The position numbers and the translations under genes are program-made. Below, piece by piece: positions 1 through 9,530 of a stretch of DNA of 64,000 bases. Positions within the stretch are counted from its first letter, which is position 1. Every line of letters begins with the position of its first letter. The DNA comes from Hymenobacter taeanensis. Lineage in GTDB: Bacteria; Bacteroidota; Bacteroidia; Cytophagales; Hymenobacteraceae. The notes beneath the pieces are model-generated. The model was not told the origin of the DNA and did not search any database. It worked only from the letters and a program-made list of their open reading frames with translations. The stretch is taken from the NCBI RefSeq assembly GCF_013137895.1, contig NZ_CP053538.1, forward strand, positions 4,557,001 through 4,621,000. Reading direction: 5' to 3'.

Positions 1-519
1 GGGCCAATTTCAGGAGCTCACTTTAACCCGGCAGTATCCATTGCTTTCACGGCAGCGCGCAAATTTCCAGTCAGGGAGTTACTACCCTATGTTCTGAGTC
101 AGTTGCTGGGAGCAGTGCTGGCTAGCGCTACGCTGCGGTTTCTGTTCCCCGCTAACGCCCTGCTGGGCGCTACCCTTCCGGCTGGCTCCGAACTGCAGTC
201 GTTTGTGCTGGAGTTTATTCTAACCTATTTCCTGATGCTGGTTATCATGAATGTGGCCTACGGCTCGAAAGAGCAGGGCCTGTTCGCGGGCGTGGCTATT
301 GGTGGAGTGGTGCTGCTGGAAGCCATGTTTGCGGGGCCTATTTGCGGCGCCTCCATGAACCCGACCCGCTCCTTTTCACCCGCCCTGCTTTCAGGGCACC
401 TGGAGCATTTGTGGCTGTATTTAGTGGCACCTACGCTGGGCGCTTTGGCCGCCGTATTTACCTGGCAGTTTCTGACGCAGCCTGCCACTGCGGCTGAAGC
501 CACCAAAGCTTCTCTTTAA
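1..519 (+). CDS. Aquaporin (MIP family), 5'-truncated by window edge
   Basis: The open frame runs in from base 1 and ends at 519, giving 172 visible residues; the start lies outside the window. Major intrinsic proteins form membrane channels for water or small neutral solutes. Seen: the first pore motif N-P-A at about residues 9-11 (in AHFNPAVS), and the second as N-P-T at about 120-122 followed by Arg, the arginine of the selectivity filter. Hydrophobic segments lie between and after the motifs. The conserved Arg and small neighbouring residues suit a water-selective AqpZ-like channel rather than a glycerol facilitator, but this is inference. A strong terminator follows at 602-628, so the gene ends its own transcript. 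Asn-Pro-Thr in place of the second NPA is a mild variant. Confidence 0.88.
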   Translation, partial: GPISGAHFNPAVSIAFTAARKFPVRELLPYVLSQLLGAVLASATLRFLFPANALLGATLPAGSELQSFVLEFILTYFLMLVIMNVAYGSKEQGLFAGVAIGGVVLLEAMFAGPICGASMNPTRSFSPALLSGHLEHLWLYLVAPTLGALAAVFTWQFLTQPATAAEATKASL

Positions 520-601
520 GTCAGTATTTCCTACCGAACGGGCTTGCCCTTGGCATTTGCCTGCTCGCTGCATTTCTCACAAAAACTCCGTAGCATTGCT
601 T

Positions 602-628
602 AGCCGGCCCCATGGTCGGCTTTTTTTC
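602..628 (+). terminator. Intrinsic terminator after aquaporin
   Basis: An 8-bp stem (602-609 with 614-621, one G-T pair) with a CCAT loop is followed by a run of seven T. It lies 83 bases after the aquaporin stop and just before the sugar permease gene, separating the two transcripts. Confidence 0.8.
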
Positions 629-645
629 TCTCAACCCCGCCTCAT

Positions 646-2046
646 ATGGCTGCTCCCATTACCTCTTCTCCCACCACGGCACCCAGCACCACCCAGTCGT
701 ACACCGGGCCCATGGTGCTGATGACCACCCTGTTCTTTCTCTTCGGGGCCGTCACCAACTTCAACGACGTGCTGATGCCCTACCTCAAGGACGTCTGCCA
801 GCTCACCGACTTACAGTCGTCGGCGGTGCAGTCGGCTTTCTTTGGGGCGTATTTTCTGATGTCGTTGCCCGCAGGCCGGCTGCTGGAAAAGCTCGGGTTT
901 AAGCGTGGTATTGTGCTGGGCCTGTTGGTAATGGGCCTGGGCGCCTTGTTGTTTGTACCGGCGGCTAACTCCCGCACGTTTGGGCTGTTTCTGCTGGCGC
1001 TAAGCTTACTAGGAGCGGGTATTACCCTACTACAAGTGGCAGCTAACCCCTACGTATCGGTGCTGGGGCCGGCGCGCACGGCAGCAAGCCGGGTGAGCAT
1101 TGTGGGGGTGGCCAACGGGCTAGGTGGTACCATCTCGCCACTTATTGGAGGCCTGATTTTGTTCGGTGGCTCGGCGGTGCTGAAGGCGCGCCTGGCTCAG
1201 CTGCCCCTTGAGCAGCGCCTGACGCAGGAGGCTACCCTGGTTAAGCCGCTTTACCTCGGGCTGGCTGTGTTCCTGGCGGTATTAGCGGCACTGTTTTTCC
1301 TGGTGCGCCTGCCAGAAATTGAGAGCATACCCGCCGATGAAGAAGCTGCCGCCGCCCAGGCTGCCAGCGAAACAGGCCGTAGCTCGGCCCTCAGCTTCCG
1401 CCATCTGGCGCTGGGGGTGGTGGCTATTTTTATGTACGTGGGCGTAGAAGTGGGTATTGGCTCCTTCATTATCCGCTACGGCGAGTCGCAGAACATCAGC
1501 CAGCTAAGCGGCTTCACGCAAGAGCTGGTGCGCGGCCTGAGTGTAGTCACCAACTGGGCCGCGGCCCTGTTCGGCAACAACCCCGACCCTATTGATACCA
1601 CCACGGGTTTCACGAAAGCCGTGGGCGCCGTGCTGGTTTCTTCCTACTGGTTTGGGCTTATGGTGGGCCGTATCATTGGAATTCCGCTGCTCACGCGCTT
1701 TGATGCCCGCAAACTCCTCGTGGGTGTATGTGCCGCGGGTACTTTGTTCGTGCTTCTGTCTATTTTCAACCACGGCGAAACCGCTCTGTGGTTGGTGGTG
1801 CTCTGCGGGGTCTGCAACTCCATCATCTGGCCAGTGGTGTTTCCGCTGGCTATTACTGGCTTAGGCAAGTTCACAAAGCAGGGCTCGTCTTACCTGATCA
1901 TGGCTATTGTAGGTGGGGCCATTATTCCGCCACTCATGGGCTTTATTGCTACGCACGGAGGTGGCCTACGGGTAGCTTTTGTACTGCCTGCACTGTGCTA
2001 TGCCTACCTGCTGTTCTACTCCCTGAGCGGATACCGGGTGCGGTAG
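646..2046 (+). CDS. MFS sugar permease, FHS (fucose/glucose-galactose) group
   Basis: A 466-residue polytopic membrane protein of the major facilitator superfamily. The N-terminal region around residues 24-50 (FFLFGAVTNFNDVLMPYLK) and the segment near residue 130 (LLQVAANPYVSVLGP) match the FHS proton:sugar symporters such as FucP and GluP, which import L-fucose, glucose or galactose. About 12 hydrophobic segments are present, and the length is slightly above the usual 410-440 because of a polar N-terminal extension and a longer central loop. It stands alone between two hairpins (602-628 and 2065-2120), so it is probably monocistronic. The substrate cannot be read from the sequence. Confidence 0.85.
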   Translation: MAAPITSSPTTAPSTTQSYTGPMVLMTTLFFLFGAVTNFNDVLMPYLKDVCQLTDLQSSAVQSAFFGAYFLMSLPAGRLLEKLGFKRGIVLGLLVMGLGALLFVPAANSRTFGLFLLALSLLGAGITLLQVAANPYVSVLGPARTAASRVSIVGVANGLGGTISPLIGGLILFGGSAVLKARLAQLPLEQRLTQEATLVKPLYLGLAVFLAVLAALFFLVRLPEIESIPADEEAAAAQAASETGRSSALSFRHLALGVVAIFMYVGVEVGIGSFIIRYGESQNISQLSGFTQELVRGLSVVTNWAAALFGNNPDPIDTTTGFTKAVGAVLVSSYWFGLMVGRIIGIPLLTRFDARKLLVGVCAAGTLFVLLSIFNHGETALWLVVLCGVCNSIIWPVVFPLAITGLGKFTKQGSSYLIMAIVGGAIIPPLMGFIATHGGGLRVAFVLPALCYAYLLFYSLSGYRVR

Positions 2047-2064
2047 CAATTCCCTTTGCGAAGT

Positions 2065-2120
2065 AGCCACAGTGGGCGGCCGAAGTCGTGTTCTTGAGAC
2101 TTCGGCTGCCCACTGTGGCT
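2065..2120. terminator. Long hairpin between permease and BamA-like gene
   Basis: Arms 2065-2087 and 2098-2120 pair with one 2-base mismatch around a 10-base loop. It starts 19 bases after the permease stop. It lacks a clear T tract, so it may be a terminator or an RNA-stabilising hairpin. Confidence 0.5.
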
Positions 2121-2213
2121 TTAAGCGGCTCACCCTTTCTCCGAATTTCCCAATCCGTTGAGCCCGGTCTTAGCGTAGCTTCTGCACTTTTCCCTCTCGC
2201 TTTACGCCTCTCC

Positions 2214-3359
2214 ATGCGCTACATTTACTCGCTCATTTTTCTGGGAATAGCTAGCGCCACTCAGGCTCAGGTAGTGCCGGCTCCCACCCTCCCCGATTCG
2301 GCCGCTGCTCCAGCCCAGCCTCGGCGCGAGAAGCCCAGCTTTATTCCGCTGCCCATCGTGTTTTCGCAACCCGAAACTGGCCTGGGCTATGGCCTGGCCG
2401 TGCTGCCTGTGTGGCGTTTCGGGCAAGACACTGCCGTGCGCAAATCCAACGCCCGGCTGGTAGCTTGGCGCACTCAGAAAAACCAGAGCCTGTTGCAGCT
2501 CACTCACAACGTTTTTACGCTGGGCGAGGCCTTCCTGCTCACCGGCGAAGCCAGCTACTATTACAAGTTTCCTATTAACTACTACGGCTTCGGGCCTGAC
2601 ACCCGCCTGGCCGATAAGTCTATTATTGAGTACAAAGTCTTCATTTTCAATGAGCGGGTTCTAAAGCGAGTAGCGCCTAATGTGTTTGTGGGCGGGCAGT
2701 ACCGCCTTACTAACCTGCGCGATGTGCAATTGAACGAAGGCATTGACCAGGACCCCAACCGCAGCCGCCTCTTCGACCGCCCCGCGCGAGAATACACGCA
2801 GGATACCCGCATTTCAGGCATCGGGCCCTCGTTTTTGTATGATGGCCGCGATAATGTGCTGAGCACCTACAGAGGCAACTACTTGGAGCTTGGTGCTTTA
2901 TTCAATGGCCGGGCCCTGGGCAGCGACTTTCGCTTTAGCCGGTTTGTAGTTGATGCCCGCCATTTTCAGCCATTGGGTGAAGGCACCCGCACCATTCTGG
3001 CCACGCAGATTATCGGGCAGTTTCAGAGTGGTGACACCCCTTTCCGGGAGCTAGCCAACCTGGGCGGCGACAAAACCCTGCGCGGCTACTACGAAGGGCG
3101 CTTCCGCGACCGGCAACTACTGGCCGTGCAGGCAGAGCTGCGCCGTCACCTGTTCTGGCGTTTTAATGGGGTGGTGTTTGGTGGCTTAGGCCAGGTAGGC
3201 AACACAGTGGGCGCACTGGTGCAACGGGCTCCCAAAGCCAGCGCTGGCGCAGGATTACGCTTTGCCTTCAACCGCCAAGACCGCCTCAACATCCGTCTGG
3301 ACTACGGGCGCGGAGCTGGCTCCTCGGGGGTCTACTTCAGTATTGGAGAGGCTTTTTAA
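2214..3359 (+). CDS. BamA/TamA-family outer-membrane beta-barrel protein
   Basis: A 381-residue protein starting at ATG 2214, chosen because it begins directly with a signal peptide (MRYIYSLIFLGIASATQAQ, cleavage near residue 19); the reading frame stays open upstream to 2088 but that part looks non-coding. After a proline-rich stretch the rest is beta-rich with alternating aromatic residues and many G-Y and R-G-N-Y patterns. The segment near residues 280-300 (LGGDKTLRGYYEGRFRDR) resembles the RGY/R region of the BamA-type 16-strand barrel. The chain ends in Phe, as outer-membrane barrels do. No POTRA domains fit in the short N-terminus, so it is a barrel-only 'surface antigen' member rather than BamA itself. 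Its cargo is unknown. Confidence 0.75.
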   Translation: MRYIYSLIFLGIASATQAQVVPAPTLPDSAAAPAQPRREKPSFIPLPIVFSQPETGLGYGLAVLPVWRFGQDTAVRKSNARLVAWRTQKNQSLLQLTHNVFTLGEAFLLTGEASYYYKFPINYYGFGPDTRLADKSIIEYKVFIFNERVLKRVAPNVFVGGQYRLTNLRDVQLNEGIDQDPNRSRLFDRPAREYTQDTRISGIGPSFLYDGRDNVLSTYRGNYLELGALFNGRALGSDFRFSRFVVDARHFQPLGEGTRTILATQIIGQFQSGDTPFRELANLGGDKTLRGYYEGRFRDRQLLAVQAELRRHLFWRFNGVVFGGLGQVGNTVGALVQRAPKASAGAGLRFAFNRQDRLNIRLDYGRGAGSSGVYFSIGEAF

Positions 3360-3500
3360 ACTGACCCAGCTGTGTATCGCTTAACAGCTATGTTCTTAAG
3401 ATCAGAAAAAGCAAACCCAGCAGTCAACGCTCAAGTAGCTACAACTACCTGAACTGTTAGGAGTATCTCAGCAAGCTACCTCTGTGCAGTAGCGGTATCA

Positions 3501-4127
3501 ATGTTGACTTGCACCTTTTTACTATACCCCCTGATGCTTCTTCTCACACTTTTCTGGGCGCTGTATTATGCTCTCCATAGTGCGCTGGCCACTCTGTGGG
3601 TGAAGCAAGCCGTGGAAAAGCGCTGGCCGCGTGCCTTCCGCTTCTATCGTCTCGCCTACAATCAGCTTTCCGTTTGGCTGTTTCTCTTGGTGTTTCGCTA
3701 CCAGCTGAGCTTGCCAGAAACCTGGCTTATTCGGCCCGACCCGCTGCTTTTAGGGGTTGGCTACTTCCTGCTAGGGCTCGGGCTACTAGTGGCCATAGCC
3801 GCCTTACGGGGTTACGACCTAAGTGAGTTTCTGGGTTGGGGCTACGTGAGAGGCAAACTGCCTCCACCCGCTTTATCTACTAACGGCCTAAATGGTGTAG
3901 TCCGCCACCCGTTATACTTAGGGTTGGTGTTGGGGCTCACAGGATTTCTTTTCCTGGGTCCTACTACTGCGCGGGCCTCCTTTGTAGGGTGCACCTTTCT
4001 TTATTTACTGATTGGCACCAACCTGGAAGAGCGTAAGCTATTGCGCCAATTCGGCGAAGCCTATGCCCGTTATCAGCAGCGCGTACCACGCCTGTTTCCT
4101 TGGGGTAAACAACAACACCAGCGGTAA
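3501..4127 (+). CDS. ICMT/NnrU-like membrane methyltransferase family protein
   Basis: A 208-residue membrane protein with about five hydrophobic segments. The C-terminal half carries the signature of the isoprenylcysteine/phospholipid methyltransferase fold: an R-H-P-L-Y-L-G motif near residue 135, then after a hydrophobic stretch an E-E-R-K-L-L...F-G-E-A-Y...Y...R-V-P-R-L-F-P pattern near residues 175-200. In the family these motifs form the S-adenosylmethionine site at the membrane face. The substrate is unknown. An ATG at 3534 is an alternative start that would still leave the first transmembrane segment. A bidirectional terminator follows at 4148-4183. Confidence 0.7.
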   Translation: MLTCTFLLYPLMLLLTLFWALYYALHSALATLWVKQAVEKRWPRAFRFYRLAYNQLSVWLFLLVFRYQLSLPETWLIRPDPLLLGVGYFLLGLGLLVAIAALRGYDLSEFLGWGYVRGKLPPPALSTNGLNGVVRHPLYLGLVLGLTGFLFLGPTTARASFVGCTFLYLLIGTNLEERKLLRQFGEAYARYQQRVPRLFPWGKQQHQR

Positions 4128-4147
4128 ACCCATGGCTTATCAACCAC

Positions 4148-4183
4148 AAAAAAAGGCTACCCTACTTGGAGGGCAGCCTTTTT
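4148..4183. terminator. Bidirectional terminator between convergent genes
   Basis: A-rich and T-rich flanks border the stem AAAAAGGCT(A)CCCT / AGGG(C)AGCCTTTTT. It lies between the stop of the methyltransferase gene (+) and the stop of the DUF547 gene (-), and would work in both directions. Confidence 0.75.
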
Positions 4184-4206
4184 ACTGTTTTACAGGTACG
4201 CCGCTT

Positions 4207-4998
4207 CTATTTTTGTTCGTTTAGCGCCCAGTTGTAGTTCATGTAAGTTAACGAGGCTTCGGGGCTGATCTTCTGCTTGGCGTAGCGGTTAATGGTCTTT
4301 TGGATGGAGTTGCCATCCTTCTTGAAGTCGCCGGGATAAAAATTGAAGATGCTGGAGATTTCCGCTTTAGAATTCATCAGCTTGTTCTTGGTGGGGTCGT
4401 TTACAAAATCCACGCCCTGCTCATCCAGTTGCTGGTTCAGGCGGCTGGCCACGTAGGCCTCTCGCCGCAGCTTCGGGCACGACATGGCTGCGCAAACCAG
4501 CGCAAAATGCACCCGGTAATCATCAAAATGCCGCCGGATAATACGCTGCTCTATGTCATTGAGCGTGTATTTATCCTTGCCGAGCCGAATAAACTTCTGG
4601 TCCCAGACGGTGTTTACCAGCGTTTTATCGCCACCCAGGTCTTTGATACTCTTGAGCGGATAGGCGCGCAACACGCGCTGGAGAGTAAAAGCATTATAAG
4701 CATTAAGCCAGTAGGCCAGTTGGTCCTGCTTGCTCCACGTGTTGTTGGGCAGATTGTCGCTGACGGTTTTGAGGTAGCCATTCAGGGCAGCACTATCGGC
4801 GCGCAAACCGGAGTAGTTTACCATGCCCTGGGCATCAACATACTTTTTCAGCAGAGCATCAAAAGCGGCATGACTAACGGGTTTGCTGCTGGAATTGGAA
4901 GGATTGAGCGGAGTAAAATAGCGCACATATTGGCAGCCTCCAGTGAAAGGAAGCAGAAAGAGCAGAGCCAAAAAGGCAAAACGAGAGAGAAGTTTCAT
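4207..4998 (-). CDS. DUF547 domain lipoprotein
   Basis: A 263-residue protein with a lipoprotein signal peptide: a hydrophobic core followed by the lipobox F-T-G-G-C with the acylated Cys at residue 22. The mature part matches DUF547, with the recognisable stretches Y-W-L-N-A-Y-N-A-F-T near residues 96-105 and C-A-A-M-S-C-P-K-L-R-R-E near 168-179. The conserved Asn, Cys and Ser-Cys-Pro residues have suggested a papain-like fold for this family, but the function is not established. It is predicted to be anchored to a membrane facing the periplasm or cell surface. It is convergent with the methyltransferase gene and divergent from the TonB receptor, so it is a single-gene unit. Confidence 0.85.
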   Translation of the reverse strand: MKLLSRFAFLALLFLLPFTGGCQYVRYFTPLNPSNSSSKPVSHAAFDALLKKYVDAQGMVNYSGLRADSAALNGYLKTVSDNLPNNTWSKQDQLAYWLNAYNAFTLQRVLRAYPLKSIKDLGGDKTLVNTVWDQKFIRLGKDKYTLNDIEQRIIRRHFDDYRVHFALVCAAMSCPKLRREAYVASRLNQQLDEQGVDFVNDPTKNKLMNSKAEISSIFNFYPGDFKKDGNSIQKTINRYAKQKISPEASLTYMNYNWALNEQK

Positions 4999-5264
4999 GC
5001 AACAGAGGGAGAATTATCCGGCCACTTGGCCGGCGTGAATTTACGCAAAGCGCGGGGTTCCGGATTTCATTATCTTCTCGTGCGTAAAACCATGAACGTC
5101 CGCCACTTACTTAAACGTAATGAGAAGCAACCTCAACATCTGATTGACGTTGACAAAAAACCAGTCCTCTTTTCAGTTCCAGCGCAATCCGCAGGCCTGC
5201 CTGTCGCGTACCTGCTGGCGGCTAAATAGTGCCACTTTCACTTTTCTCACCCAACCCTATTTGC

Positions 5265-8219
5265 ATGTTCCAAGCCTCTACTATCCTTCCGCGCCTGCTT
5301 CCCTCCTTGGCCTTGGCTGGCCTCACACTAGGCACGGTGCAGGCCCAGAATGCAGGTCGCATTAGCGGCCAAGTCCGGGATGAGGCCGGCCAGCCCTTGG
5401 TGGGTGTAACTGTACTGCTCCAGCCCTTGAGCAAAGGCACGGCCACCAACGCTCAAGGGCAGTTCGAAATCAGTGGGGTACCTGCGGGCACTTACATGCT
5501 GGTTACCAGCTACCTTGGCTACCGCAATGCGTCTCAAAGCATTACCATCGGGCCTGGCAATGAATCGGTAACGGCTGATGCCACCCTCAGCGTAGACCCG
5601 CTGCAGATGAGCGGCGTGGTAGTAACCGGCACTTTCAACCCCCAGAGTAAGCTGGAAAGCTCCACGGCTATTACTACCCTTAGCAACCGGCAAATTGAGA
5701 ACCGGGTAGCCCGGGGCACCGCCGACCTGCTCATGGCTGTGCCAGGCTTCCGGGTAAACTCCGACGGTGGCGAAGCAGCCAACAGCGTGTCGCCGCGCGG
5801 CCTGCCAGTTAATGCCGAAGCAGGTTTTGGCTTTTTGCAATTGATGGAAGATGGCTTACCGCTGCTAGAAGTAGGCTCCCTGACCTTCGCCAAAACCGAC
5901 ATTCACTTTCGCCTCGATGAAACTATCAGTCGGCTGGAAGTGGTGCGCGGAGGCTCGGCCAGCATTTTTGCTAACAACGCCCCCGGCGGTATCGTCAACT
6001 TTCTAAGTAAAACCGGCAATACGCCCAAAATTAGCGGCATCGTGAAGCTCACGGGCGGCGACCAGGGTTTCCACTCCGACCGCACCGGCGCCAGCCAGCT
6101 CTTTGGCTTGCAGCGCGTTGATGCCAACGTGGGCGGCCCCATTGCGGGCACTCCGCTTAAGTTCAACATTGGGGGCTTCTACCGCTACGACGTGGGCCAG
6201 AAGTATGCTGGCTACCCCGCCAACGTGGGCGGCGGCGTGAAAGCCAACGTGACCTACGGCCTCAAAAACGGCTACGTGCGGCTATACGGCAAATACCTCA
6301 ACGATCGGGTGGCCTACTATACCAGCGTACCCTACCAGAACCTCAACGACCCCCAACAGATTCCGGGCGGCCCCGGCTTCCGGTACGGCACTATGCAGTC
6401 GCAGTACCAGCGCCGCACCACTATTCCTAACCCCTTCAACAACGGCCAGGGTAGTCTTTCCCGCGACCTGGCTGATGGGCAGCATACGCGCTACAAGTCT
6501 ATTTCATCGGAGGTATTCATTGAGCTGGGCAACGGCTTTACCCTGACCGACAACGCCCGCCTGCTCGATGCCAACCTGAGCACCGATGGCGTGTATGACT
6601 TGCAGCCTCCGGTTTCGGGCGCAGCTTTTGCTAACCAGTTTCTGGCCGGCTACCGTCCCTTGGGGGCCACCGGCTACCAGTTCACTTACGCCGACAATGG
6701 ACAGCCCGTCGACATCAACACCCTGAATGGCAACGGGCTGGTGAATCTGGCGGGTATATTCCCCGATGATAAGCCCGCTACCAACGCCATTAACAACCTG
6801 CGTCTGCAAAAGAGTGTGGGCAAACACCAGCTTACCGGCGGCTTTTACGCCAGCCGGTATACCATAAAGGAGCGCCTGAGCTATAACCTGGTGGTGCAGG
6901 AAGTCTCAAACCGTCCGCGCCTGCTGAACTTAACCTTAAGTACTGCCAGCCCCACCGGACAGGCACTGTTTGGGGGCCAGCCCATTGAGGTCACCAATAA
7001 CGGCTTTCTGTACTACAGCTACGCCGATGGCATTCTGTTCAACTCCCGCAACACTACGCAGGTACTGAGCTATTACGCCGGTGATGAATGGCAGGCCACT
7101 GAAAAGCTGCGCATAGATGGCGGCATCCGCCTGGAAACCAGCCACGCCGAGGGCAGCTCGCCTAAAACTGCTATTCTGGTAAACCCCGATGCTCAGTTCA
7201 CCCGCTTCGTAGGTGCTCCTTCGGCAGCTAACCGGTATGGTGGCTCTAATGGTGGCCTAGACGGGCAGTACCGCACGCTCTACGACAACCGCTTTTTGCA
7301 GAACACCAGCGACGCCCGCACCTGGGACTACCGCTTTAGCACGTTCAATTACTCACTGGGCGCCAACTACAAGTTCTCTGACCAACTGGCTACCTACGCT
7401 CGTTTCAGCAAAGCCGGCGTAGCCCCCACCAACGACCAGTGGGCCTACGGGGTTGACCTGAACGATGCATCCGGCAATAGTACGCTACGGGGCGAAGTAC
7501 AGCGCGTGTTGCAGGCCGAGGCCGGTTTAAAAGTAGCCACCAAGCAGGTAGGTGTCTCGCTGGTGCCCTTCTACAGCCAGAACGACAACATCCCGTTCAC
7601 GGTCCAGGTCTCGAACCCCGATGGCAGCTTTACGCTGGTGCAGCAGCGCGGCAAAGTAGACAACCGGGGCCTGGAGTTGGAAGCCACGTACTCGCCAGTG
7701 CAGGGCCTCACGTTGCGTGGCATTGGCACGGCTCAGCGCCCCCGCTACCAGGATTTCAACATCACAGTGCCCCTTGATCCGCCCATGCAGGCCCAGCGCC
7801 AGACCGTCAACCTTAAAGGCAACCGCCTGGAAGACACTCCTGATCTGCTGCTGGAGGGGGGCGGAGAGTACACGCGCAGCGGCTTCACGGTGTTTAGCAA
7901 CTACCGCTGGTTTGGTAAGCGCTATGCTACCAAGCGCAACACCATTGAGCTGCCTAGTTATGGGGTGCTGTATGGTGGCCTAGGCTACGTATTTGGGGGC
8001 GAGAACCTGCTAAAAGGTCTGGAGGTGCGCGTGCAGGGCGCGAACCTGCTGAACAAGATTGGCTTTGGCGACGCCGCCGCCCGTAATGGCGAGAACTTCT
8101 CCACCACCTACCTCAACGCCACCGCGGCCAACGGCAACACCAACGCGCAAAACGCCTATAACCTGGTTCGCCCTATCTTGCCGCGTAATATCACTGCCAG
8201 TGTGGCCTACCGGTTCTAG
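5265..8219 (+). CDS. TonB-dependent outer-membrane receptor
   Basis: A 984-residue receptor. I chose ATG 5265 over the frame's first ATG at 5229 because it starts a clean signal peptide (about 27 residues, ending V-Q-A-Q). Domains: a carboxypeptidase-D regulatory-like beta sandwich (about residues 30-110, G-Q-V-R-D-E-A-G-Q-P-L-V-G-V), a plug (about 120-245, with V-V-R-G-G-S-A-S-I-F-A-N-N-A-P-G-G-I-V-N-F), and a 22-strand barrel ending Y-R-F. The plug and barrel look like ferric-siderophore or cofactor receptors. It is not a SusC: there is no SusD gene beside it and it is far from the xylan locus. Ligand unknown. A perfect palindromic terminator follows at 8271-8308. Confidence 0.88.
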   Translation: MFQASTILPRLLPSLALAGLTLGTVQAQNAGRISGQVRDEAGQPLVGVTVLLQPLSKGTATNAQGQFEISGVPAGTYMLVTSYLGYRNASQSITIGPGNESVTADATLSVDPLQMSGVVVTGTFNPQSKLESSTAITTLSNRQIENRVARGTADLLMAVPGFRVNSDGGEAANSVSPRGLPVNAEAGFGFLQLMEDGLPLLEVGSLTFAKTDIHFRLDETISRLEVVRGGSASIFANNAPGGIVNFLSKTGNTPKISGIVKLTGGDQGFHSDRTGASQLFGLQRVDANVGGPIAGTPLKFNIGGFYRYDVGQKYAGYPANVGGGVKANVTYGLKNGYVRLYGKYLNDRVAYYTSVPYQNLNDPQQIPGGPGFRYGTMQSQYQRRTTIPNPFNNGQGSLSRDLADGQHTRYKSISSEVFIELGNGFTLTDNARLLDANLSTDGVYDLQPPVSGAAFANQFLAGYRPLGATGYQFTYADNGQPVDINTLNGNGLVNLAGIFPDDKPATNAINNLRLQKSVGKHQLTGGFYASRYTIKERLSYNLVVQEVSNRPRLLNLTLSTASPTGQALFGGQPIEVTNNGFLYYSYADGILFNSRNTTQVLSYYAGDEWQATEKLRIDGGIRLETSHAEGSSPKTAILVNPDAQFTRFVGAPSAANRYGGSNGGLDGQYRTLYDNRFLQNTSDARTWDYRFSTFNYSLGANYKFSDQLATYARFSKAGVAPTNDQWAYGVDLNDASGNSTLRGEVQRVLQAEAGLKVATKQVGVSLVPFYSQNDNIPFTVQVSNPDGSFTLVQQRGKVDNRGLELEATYSPVQGLTLRGIGTAQRPRYQDFNITVPLDPPMQAQRQTVNLKGNRLEDTPDLLLEGGGEYTRSGFTVFSNYRWFGKRYATKRNTIELPSYGVLYGGLGYVFGGENLLKGLEVRVQGANLLNKIGFGDAAARNGENFSTTYLNATAANGNTNAQNAYNLVRPILPRNITASVAYRF

Positions 8220-8270
8220 TAGGTCTTCGGCCGGCTGATAGTCAGCCAAGGCCAGAGATATTTTGATGAA

Positions 8271-8308
8271 ACAGAAGGCCCTACTCGCTAGCGAGTAGGG
8301 CCTTCTGT
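8271..8308. terminator. Perfect 38-nt palindromic bidirectional terminator
   Basis: Two 19-base arms (8271-8289 and 8290-8308) are exact reverse complements with no spacer. It sits between the convergent TonB receptor and GNAT-like genes, 51 and 58 bases from their stops. Confidence 0.75.
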
Positions 8309-8366
8309 TTCTGGGCTGAAACCCACTAAAGAGGCTGTCTTGACGACTACCTCAACTGGTAACACC

Positions 8367-9530
8367 TCAAATAATTTCGGCACGTTTAAATTCCTTGCTT
8401 CGGTCAAACAGACAGCGGAACGTGGCGTGGGTACGCCAAATAGAGCCCCCTATTTTTTCAGCCACGCTCATCATTTTGGGGTTGAAGTCACCGATCCAGT
8501 TCATTACAAAGTCTTCGTACTGCACCTTGTGCCGGTCCTGAACTACTTTGCTGGCCGCCAAAATAAAGGTCATTTCCAGGCCTATGCCCTGGTGTTCGGG
8601 CGTAATGCCAAAGGCGATGCCCGTAAGCGTACGCACGGCGCCCCGCCAGCGGTAAAAGGCAAACCGAAGCTTCCCCAGCCAGTTAAGGTTGCCATTTACG
8701 TAGCGAAACAGCTCATTGAGCTCCGGCAGAGCAATGAAAAAGCCTATTGGCTCGCCCCGGAAGTATGCAAACCAGCACACTTTCTCATCCAGAACCGGGC
8801 GCAGCTTGCGCATAATGTTGTGCGCCTGCTCCACAGTCATCTCTTTTACTCCCTGATGCTTCACCCAGGCTTTGTTATATACCTGGCGGAAGTCCTCGGC
8901 ATATTTGGGCAGGTTACGCAGGCGCATGTGCTCAAAGCTGTATGCTGGGTTATCAAGCAACTGCTGGGCCTGCTGCTGATACTGGGGCGAGAGCGGCGCC
9001 GCTACCTTTCTGAAATAGGTAAACTGGTTGAAGTAGAGTTGAAACCCATAGGCCTCGAGCAGACGACGATAGTAGGGGGGATTGTAGTTTTGGCCGTATA
9101 GCGGCGGCCCAAAGTTATCAATGAGCAGCCCCCACCACTGGTCCCGGTCGCCGAAGTTAACGGGCCCATCCATGGCCTCCATCCCCCTGGCAACCAGCCA
9201 TTCACGACACGCATTCAGCAGCAAGTTGGCCGCCCGCTGATCATCTATGCATTCAAAAAAACCCATACCGCCGGTAGGCTGCTCAAAGGTGCGGGCCGTG
9301 CGCTCGTTGATGAAGGCAGCCACCCGGCCAATCGTTTTTCCGCTCTCATCAACCAGTAGCCACCTGATTAGCTCACCATGCCGGAAATACCTGTTTTTCT
9401 CCCGATTGAAAACCTGTTGAATGTCTCGGTCAAGCGGCCGGATATAGTTAGGATCGTGCTGATAGAGCCGGACAGGAAACGAAAGAAACTCCTGCTCCTG
9501 GGCAGGACTAACGACTTCGTGGAGATGCAT
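8367..9530 (-). CDS. GNAT-fold (acyl-CoA N-acyltransferase-like) protein
   Basis: A 387-residue soluble protein. Its N-terminal part (residues 1-130) and C-terminal part (about 290-370, with G-I-A-F-G-I-T-P-E-H-Q-G-I-G-L-E near 310-325) resemble the two halves of the large conserved bacterial family annotated as N-acetyltransferase-like or YghO-like. The run G-P-V-N-F-G-D-R-D-Q-W-W-G near residues 122-134 is the most recognisable family motif. The family is usually predicted to have the acyl-CoA N-acyltransferase fold, but a reaction is not established. The start at 9530 (MHLHEV) fits a normal N-terminus. It stands alone, convergent with the TonB receptor gene. Confidence 0.65.
   Translation of the reverse strand: MHLHEVVSPAQEQEFLSFPVRLYQHDPNYIRPLDRDIQQVFNREKNRYFRHGELIRWLLVDESGKTIGRVAAFINERTARTFEQPTGGMGFFECIDDQRAANLLLNACREWLVARGMEAMDGPVNFGDRDQWWGLLIDNFGPPLYGQNYNPPYYRRLLEAYGFQLYFNQFTYFRKVAAPLSPQYQQQAQQLLDNPAYSFEHMRLRNLPKYAEDFRQVYNKAWVKHQGVKEMTVEQAHNIMRKLRPVLDEKVCWFAYFRGEPIGFFIALPELNELFRYVNGNLNWLGKLRFAFYRWRGAVRTLTGIAFGITPEHQGIGLEMTFILAASKVVQDRHKVQYEDFVMNWIGDFNPKMMSVAEKIGGSIWRTHATFRCLFDRSKEFKRAEII

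Noticed and set aside
4300..5229. 309-codon plus-strand frame opposite the DUF547 gene
   Set aside because: Antisense shadow of a well-supported lipoprotein; composition does not look like a protein and no motif is seen.
5265..8219. TonB receptor as the SusC of the xylan locus
   Set aside because: No SusD partner, 36 kb away on the other strand, and the plug and barrel look more like siderophore-type receptors.
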